This document shows positions 59,141-64,000 of a DNA stretch of 64,000 nt, one piece after another; position 1 is the first letter of the stretch, and every line of letters begins with the position of its first letter. The notes beneath the pieces are model-generated. The model was not told the DNA's origin and made no database searches. It saw nothing but the letters and a program-made list of their open reading frames with translations. Source of the stretch: Bog-473 sp963751335 (GTDB lineage Bacteria > Actinomycetota > Acidimicrobiia > Acidimicrobiales > RAAP-2); contig CAVVUB010000001.1 of the NCBI GenBank assembly GCA_963751335.1, positions 682,001 to 746,000 on the forward strand, read 5' to 3'. Made by a program: the position numbers and the translations under genes.

Positions 59141-61663
59141 TCAGGTCGCCCCGCCAAGCGCTCGTCGGGTCCGCAGAACGATGTCCCCTACCGGACACAG
59201 GGCACCGGCCTCGAGAAGTTCGCCGGCTCGCTCATCACCCAAGGAGTCTATGAGCCGGTCCCTCGTGTTGAAGGCGAGGTCATGCAGGGTGCTCGACATT
59301 GGCGCCACGCCGAGCGTCGCGTGCCTCTCGATAGCACCGAACAGCTCGACGGCGAGTTCTGCTTGGTCGATCCGATCGAGGGCGATCGCACAGCGGGACA
59401 GGGTGTGCCACTGCTGTGACCAGTCTCCGGCGCGGTCCCAGACCCCGACCATATCGGCGAGACCAGCACAGCCGGACTCCAGCTCGCCCAGGGAGACGAG
59501 GATTCCGCTCGCTTCGGTGACAGCGAACCCATGCATCCAGCGGTTTCCGACGGATCGTGCGATCCGGCCGCTGGTAGTGAACGCCTCCAGAGCCTCGTCC
59601 TCGGTGCGGCTGGCAAACCCGCGCGCGACCTCTACTGACGCGAGGTCAGTCGGTGACATCGTCATTTTCGCCACGTCGCTGGCTCGGGCAATCAGTACAT
59701 CGGCCTCGTCGTAGGCACCGTTCGAGCTGTGTCCCACCGCCCCCAGATAGCACGCGTGGACAAGCCGCGACCGGTCGCCAGACTCCTCTGCCAGCTCGAT
59801 CTGGCGGAGCGCCTCGGCGTGGCCCTTCGTCGGCTCGCCCACGAGGTAGAGCACGTTCGCGAAGGTTCGTTCCGCCAGGCCGCTGGGAAAGACCGACAGT
59901 TGACGCTCCAGTTGTCGCGTTTCCTCCGCGAGATGCACCGCAAGGTCGAACTCGCCACGGACCCAGGCACCGTACGCCCGAATCCCAGTCAGCATCGGGG
60001 CCAACGGGTGGGCGAGCGCGCCCGGCGCATGACAGGCGGCGTCGGCCCACGTGAAGACTTCGTAGCGCATGGCCCGCATGGCGTACTCGCGGATCGAGGT
60101 GATAAGGCCGAAGGTGACATCGAGAGCCCCGAGCTCCAGCGCAAAGCGCTGCGCGGCTCGTAGGTCAGCCAGCGAAGACTCTGCTCTGGCAATCGCGTCG
60201 CCTTCGCCGGGACCACACAGCTCAGTCTTGACCGCTTCAGCCTCAAAAGCGAAATGTCTCGCATGCGCGGCAAATAACTCGGCGGCCCGGGCGTCGCTCA
60301 GCCGGGTGCGCCCATATTCCCGGAGCGTCTCGAGCAGTTCGTAACGGGTAGACCCACCCGGCTGTGGCCGCACGGCAAGCATCGAGCGCTCGGTGAGCCG
60401 GGTCAGCAGGTCCAGAGTGTCGCCCCTTGGGGCCATTGCCTCTGCCGAACGCAGATCGAAGGAACCGGCCAGCACCGATAGCGCGGTAAAGAGGGTCCGC
60501 TCGTCAGGTTCGAGCATGTCGTAGGACCAGCTGATGGCGTCGTGCATGGTCCGGTGCCGAGGATCGCTCCCCCGTCGGATCGCTTTGAGCACCGCAAAGC
60601 GCTGGTCAAGGCGGTGCGCAACTTCGGCAACGCCGATCGAACGCGCCCGCGCCACGGCCAGTTCAATCGCCAGGGGGATTCCGTCGAGGCGTCGACAGAT
60701 CTCGACAACCAGCGGCCCACTGACCTCGTCCAGGGCGAAGGAGGGGTCAGCGGCCTTCGCCCGAGCAACGAAGAGCGCGACCGCGGGGATCTCGGCCAGT
60801 TCATTGAGGGCGAGATCGGACGCAAACAGGTCATTGGGTCCAGTTGGTAGCGGATCGATCGTCCAGAGTCGCTCACCGGCCACGGCCAGCGGCTCCCGGC
60901 TGGTAGCAACGATCGCGATGGTGGGAGCCTCCCGCAAAATCCGCGCCACAAGTTCGGCTACTGGCTCGATCAAGTGCTCGCAATTGTCGAGCACGAGCAA
61001 GGTGTGCCGAGGGCGCAGCAGATCCATAATGGCATCGTCGATTGAGCTCGACTTCCGTAGGTTGACGTCGATGGCCGTGGCAAGCGCCGCAGCCGTGGCG
61101 TCCTGATCAACGACTCCAACGAATTCCACGACATGGACACCATCCTCGAACTGACCAGCCACCGTGCGGGCCAGCTCCATCGCCAGCGAGGTCTTTCCCA
61201 CGCCCCCTGGGCCGATCAACGTGACGAGCCGGTGATCGACGATCACGTCGGCGAGCTGCCCCAGCAACGCTTCGCGTCCGATCAACGGCTGTACCCGGAC
61301 GCCAATCGACGCTCTCGGGGCAACCGGCAACAATGTGACCTCGGTCCGACCCTCCTCGACCTCCTCGACCGTCGCCACGAATTCGTAGCCCTTGCCATGC
61401 ACGGTCCGGATGATCAACTGCTGACTGCCATCGTCACCGATGGCCTGGCGGACCGCCTTGATTCGCGTCGTTAGGGCTGACTCGCTCACAAATCGGTCAC
61501 CCCAGATTGCGTCGAGCAACTCCTCCTTACGCACCACCGCGCCGCGGTGCTCGATGAGGTAAGCGAGCACGTCGAACACCTGAGGCTCCACCCTGACCTC
61601 CTTGCCACCCCGTCGCAGAACGACACGGTCCAGGTTCAACTCGCAGTCGGCGAATCGGATCAC
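59141..61663 (-). CDS. Winged-helix STAND ATPase regulator (AfsR/LuxR-MalT-like)
   Basis: An 840-residue one-protein signal transducer. Residues 1-97 are an OmpR/PhoB-type winged helix (EPQVFDVLAYLIEHRGAVVRKEELLDAIWG, SALTTRIKAVRQAIGDDG, TVHGKGYEF). Residues 130-400 are an NB-ARC/STAND NTPase: Walker A GPGGVGKTS at 151-159, Walker B LLVLDNCEH at 222-230, RDP/GLPLAIELA region. The C-terminal 400 residues are TPR-like helices (AHPLAPMLTGIRAYGAW, SGDRSRLVHACYLGAVG). Such proteins switch on genes after inducer binding and ATP loading. The target is unknown; convergent with the flavoprotein gene. Confidence 0.92.
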   Translation of the reverse strand: MIRFADCELNLDRVVLRRGGKEVRVEPQVFDVLAYLIEHRGAVVRKEELLDAIWGDRFVSESALTTRIKAVRQAIGDDGSQQLIIRTVHGKGYEFVATVEEVEEGRTEVTLLPVAPRASIGVRVQPLIGREALLGQLADVIVDHRLVTLIGPGGVGKTSLAMELARTVAGQFEDGVHVVEFVGVVDQDATAAALATAIDVNLRKSSSIDDAIMDLLRPRHTLLVLDNCEHLIEPVAELVARILREAPTIAIVATSREPLAVAGERLWTIDPLPTGPNDLFASDLALNELAEIPAVALFVARAKAADPSFALDEVSGPLVVEICRRLDGIPLAIELAVARARSIGVAEVAHRLDQRFAVLKAIRRGSDPRHRTMHDAISWSYDMLEPDERTLFTALSVLAGSFDLRSAEAMAPRGDTLDLLTRLTERSMLAVRPQPGGSTRYELLETLREYGRTRLSDARAAELFAAHARHFAFEAEAVKTELCGPGEGDAIARAESSLADLRAAQRFALELGALDVTFGLITSIREYAMRAMRYEVFTWADAACHAPGALAHPLAPMLTGIRAYGAWVRGEFDLAVHLAEETRQLERQLSVFPSGLAERTFANVLYLVGEPTKGHAEALRQIELAEESGDRSRLVHACYLGAVGHSSNGAYDEADVLIARASDVAKMTMSPTDLASVEVARGFASRTEDEALEAFTTSGRIARSVGNRWMHGFAVTEASGILVSLGELESGCAGLADMVGVWDRAGDWSQQWHTLSRCAIALDRIDQAELAVELFGAIERHATLGVAPMSSTLHDLAFNTRDRLIDSLGDERAGELLEAGALCPVGDIVLRTRRALGGAT

Positions 61664-62066
61664 CTCTCTGACCGTAGCCGCGGCGATGGTACGGGCTCAG
61701 CGGAGGGATGGGCAGGTGCGGAGGTCTACGGAGTCGGGGCCAAGACGTTCATCTACCCGCCACGGCCGTGACGAGCATGATTAGGGGACCGAGAAGGCAA
61801 CGTCGAGCCTCCGGCCATTTGACAGTCATGATTTACGGTCTTCACGGTGTCGATTCGGCATGAGTCTGGTTATCGAATCCGTCATCGCTTTGCGGCAAAC
61901 ACCTGCAATTGTCCCCCGGCAGTCGCCGTCCTTCGCTACGTGCTTGATGACACACAGAACGCGGGGCGGCTGCGGGACTTGTCACTGGAAGCGGTGCAGC
62001 TTCGGGAGATGCTCACCTCCCACTCGCCGCGGTACCTATGCCATTTGAGTGGGCCGGCCCCGCGCT
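61664..62066. other. Spacer between STAND regulator and MerR gene
   Basis: About 400 bases; overlapping short frames only. It should contain the promoter of the STAND gene. No dyad or conserved box recognised. Confidence 0.5.
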
Positions 62067-62886
62067 TCACACGGTCTGGAAGATCGGCCAACCAATCTCC
62101 GTGCACCATTTTGACTCGTCGCTGGTCTCGTGGTGTCCGACGAGGTAGTACTCGCGGATCGGTCCATCGATGGCGAGCGCGTGTTGGGTGACGTAGGTGG
62201 CAAGCGCTCCATAGGCGCGATCGATGTCTGTGTGAGGTCCGGTGTGCACGATCGTTGCTAGCTCGACGCCCGGGACGACGAGCGAGGTCACGCGGCCCAA
62301 TGGTCGTAGCGTGCCCTGGTGCGGGACGAAGATCGTGGCCACGCCACGCTCGTGGGAGAAGAGATCGTTGGCGTAGATGCCGCCTCCAGGTCCTGCGATC
62401 GGGAGATTCTGGGCGGCCAGGGTGGCGTAGATCTCTCCAAGCGCCCCCTGATACCAGGAGAGGGCGTCTTCGACGTCGATGACCTCGGACACGGCGACGG
62501 CTGACACCGCTTCGGTTCTGCGATGTTCGATTTTGGCCGGGGCTGACCCTGGAGGGGGCTGGAGGAGGTTGCGCAGCGACGCTGCGGCTTCTTGGGTCTT
62601 GGCGAGGTTCTCCTCGAGCCGGTCCAGATGCGCTGCGATCAACTCGTTGCGAGTATCAAGATCAGGTGCGGCGATGACGGCCTGGATCTCCTCGAGCGGC
62701 ATCTCCATGGCCCGAAAGCGCCGGATGATCTGGGCCGTGGGATCTGCTCGGTGGTGTAGCGGCGATGACCGGTGTCGGGGTCGACGTCGGCCGGCTCCAG
62801 GAGGCCGATGCGGTGGTAATTGCGAAGCATCTTCACGCTGAGGTGGGTGGCACGGGAGAAGTCACCGATGGTGAGCGACGGGCGCA
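62067..62886 (-). pseudogene. MerR-family regulator with GyrI-like effector domain, frameshifted
   Basis: From the ATG at 62886: MRPSLTIGDFSRATHLSVKMLRNYHRIGLLEPADVDPDTGHRRYTTEQIP, the MerR helix-turn-helix. The frame then leaves the family; the next frame continues TAQIIRRFRAMEMPLEEIQAVIAAPDLDTRNELIAAHLDRLEENLAKTQEA (dimerisation helix) and a GyrI/AraC-type effector domain to 62067. One base (a C in a CCC run near 62735-62745) is missing. Reconstructed length about 272 residues. Such regulators bind hydrophobic drugs or cations and activate a divergent gene, here the SnoaL-like gene at 63017. Confidence 0.85.
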
Positions 62887-62892
62887 TAACCC

Positions 62893-62923
62893 CAGTATGG
62901 GACCTCCCCCTAGGGGAGATACA
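62893..62923 (-). promoter_or_regulatory. MerR-type promoter of the merR gene
   Basis: Minus strand: -35 TTGTAT (62923-62918), 19-base spacer containing the palindrome CTCCCCTAGGGGGAG, -10 CATACT (62898-62893). The overlong spacer with a dyad inside is the hallmark of MerR-controlled promoters. The start ATG (62886) lies 6 bases after the -10 box, so the mRNA may be leaderless. Confidence 0.7.
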
Positions 62924-62938
62924 AGCGCCAAGAAGGCT

Positions 62939-62969
62939 CTTGACCCTCCCACCAGGACAGGGCTGAACC
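62939..62969 (+). promoter_or_regulatory. Possible MerR-type promoter of the SnoaL-like gene
   Basis: Plus strand TTGACC (62939-62944), 19-base spacer CTCCCACCAGGACAGGGCT with partial dyad, then GAACCT as a weak -10. The spacer resembles that of the divergent promoter (CTCCC...GGG). Confidence 0.45.
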
Positions 62970-63016
62970 TGGACCCAGCCAGCAAAACGGCTGGGCACAC
63001 AGAGGAGCCGAACACC

Positions 63017-63376
63017 ATGACCAACCAGCTGACCGACGTCGTCGCCGACTTCATCGCCGCTGTGAACACCTTCGACACCGACGCCATCGTGGCGACCTTC
63101 GCCGAGGACGCCTACGTGAACGACAACCGTCGCGAGATCAACGGTGTCGACGCTATTCGCCAGTTCGTCGCCAGGGAGTTCGTCGGCGACCACGTGACCA
63201 TGGAGGTGCGCGAGGTCATCGACCACTACGGCGACGTGATCGTGAGGGCCCGCTTCGACGGCACCTACGACAAAACCAACCTGTCCGAGGAGTTGATCAT
63301 GTCCTGCTACTTCAGCGTCCGGGACAACAAGATTGTCAGCCTCGCCGTCATCTTCAACCAGCCCTTCGACTACTGA
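63017..63376 (+). CDS. SnoaL-like (NTF2-fold) protein
   Basis: A 119-residue small protein: MTNQLTDVVADFIAAVNTFDTDAIVATFAEDAYVNDNRREINGVDAIRQFV, VIDHYGDVIVRARFDGTYDKTNLSEELIMSCYFSVRDNKIVSLAVIFNQP. Canonical SnoaL_2 profile. Ribosome site GAGGAG 9 bases upstream. Divergent from the MerR regulator, which probably activates it; by analogy with MerR/GyrI pairs the protein may bind or detoxify a small hydrophobic compound. Confidence 0.9.
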   Translation: MTNQLTDVVADFIAAVNTFDTDAIVATFAEDAYVNDNRREINGVDAIRQFVAREFVGDHVTMEVREVIDHYGDVIVRARFDGTYDKTNLSEELIMSCYFSVRDNKIVSLAVIFNQPFDY

Positions 63377-63580
63377 GGGCGCACCTTCGCACCGACCGCG
63401 AACCCGGTGAATGTGGCGGATCACATCGATACGTCGCATTGTCGCCCGAGCCAGCCAGTGAGGCGCCGTCCCACCGTCATGCCAGGATCTCTAGATTTTT
63501 TGATTCTTTAGACATCGTGAGAAATTGGGAACATTGCCCTTGAAAGAGACATCGCCGAACGAGATTTCCAGCGTCGTCGA

Positions 63581-64000
63581 AGTGGCCGCGGTCAACGAGG
63601 CGATCCACCCGACCAGCGCCGAGGCCGCCGTACATCTGGCGCACGCTGGGCGTTGTCTCCTCGATCTTCGGGCTGTCGCCCCTCGTTCCCCAGGACGACG
63701 ACCCGGCTGTGGCGCCCATGGCCCAGGCCTTCGACTAATGGGCCCCGTAGGCCCGGCTCTTCCGGGACGGCGTGCTCCAGGTGCCGGGGCTGGACGCGGT
63801 CGAGCGACCGGACCTCGTGGGCCTTGTCGACATGATCGGGTACTCGTACTACGGAATCATGGGAGTCCGTCGAGCGAAATTGAACATCCGCCCTCCCGAT
63901 GCCCCTCTCGCCTCTGGGGTGCGGGCTCTGGGCCGGCGGTCTCGGCCCGGTATTCGACGGGATCCACGATGAACAGTCCGGCACACCGGTCCTCGTCGCG
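63581..64000 (+). pseudogene. Decayed GH1 beta-glucosidase copy (right edge)
   Basis: The frame reads VNEAIHPTSAEAAVHLAHA, VSSIFGLSPLVPQDDDPAV, two stops around ARLFRDGVLQVPGLDAVERPDLVG, then VDMIGYSYYGIMGVR and, in a shifted frame, LGCGLWAGGLGPV and GTPVLVA. It is a clear relative of residues 180-325 of the GH1 protein at 51709 (VNEAIHLANAEAAVRLA, SSIFGLSPIVPQDD, VDMIGFSYYGTMGVREG). The 5' third is missing and at least two stops and two frameshifts are present; the rest may continue beyond the window. Confidence 0.85.

Overview
The window is high-GC DNA with short intergenic spaces, many GTG starts, Tat/Sec-exported proteins, cytochromes P450, a spirocyclase AveC-like protein, F-box-free regulators of the TetR, MerR and STAND types, and SRPUF (PF03640) secreted proteins. 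Together these point to an actinobacterium (Actinomycetota), plausibly an uncultured Acidimicrobiia-like or Thermoleophilia-like lineage. The taxonomic guess is an inference from gene content only. Several genes carry single-base frameshifts, some in short homopolymers, so either sequencing error or real decay must be kept in mind.

Layout. 1-6 kb: housekeeping and stress genes on the minus strand (pirin, glucose-6-phosphate dehydrogenase, a frameshifted universal stress protein, VOC protein, nitronate monooxygenase, a one-cysteine redoxin, cupin). 6-8.5 kb: a GH15 glucoamylase/trehalase and a SnoaL-like protein. 8.7-12.6 kb: a compact six-gene minus-strand operon of two SRPUF secreted proteins enclosing a sterol-desaturase/fatty-acid-hydroxylase, DoxX, an ICMT-type methyltransferase and a four-helix membrane protein. 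13.3-15.5 kb: DUF5996, two small proteins and glutathione peroxidase. 16.2-19.8 kb: reverse transsulfuration pair (cystathionine beta-synthase, cystathionine gamma-synthase/lyase) and a beta-carbonic anhydrase. 19.8-21.1 kb: an intact IS3-family element. 21.3-31 kb: a frameshifted exported hydrolase, a Tat-exported amine oxidase, a GH38 alpha-mannosidase, an alpha/beta hydrolase, a VOC protein and a LysR regulator.

31.4-50.5 kb is the most unusual part: three SDR oxidoreductases, two P450s, a nitroreductase, a SnoaL-like protein, an AveC-like membrane protein, two substrate-binding-type proteins with no transporter partners, a CbbQ/NorQ-type AAA+ ATPase with its VWA (CbbO/NorD) partner, two amidohydrolases, a tandem TetR regulator and an ordinary TetR. 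Five near-identical copies of a 17-21 bp element (core GGAACAAATCTCAGGTT), plus a weaker sixth, lie upstream of the transcription units of this cluster, which suggests one regulon for oxidation and ring/amide cleavage of an unknown hydrophobic compound.

51.7-64 kb: a GH1 beta-glucosidase, a frameshifted secreted protein and a cysteine-free redoxin each preceded by a common TAGAGCGCTCTA box; then a small P-loop kinase, a methyltransferase, OsmC, a flavin monooxygenase, an 840-residue winged-helix STAND regulator, a frameshifted MerR regulator divergent from a SnoaL-like gene, and a decayed second copy of the GH1 gene at the right edge. Four 3'-half remnants of a glycine tRNA in the same orientation (15.9, 23.2, 28.3, 51.5 kb) and a decayed IS3 transposase show that the region has been built by repeated insertions.
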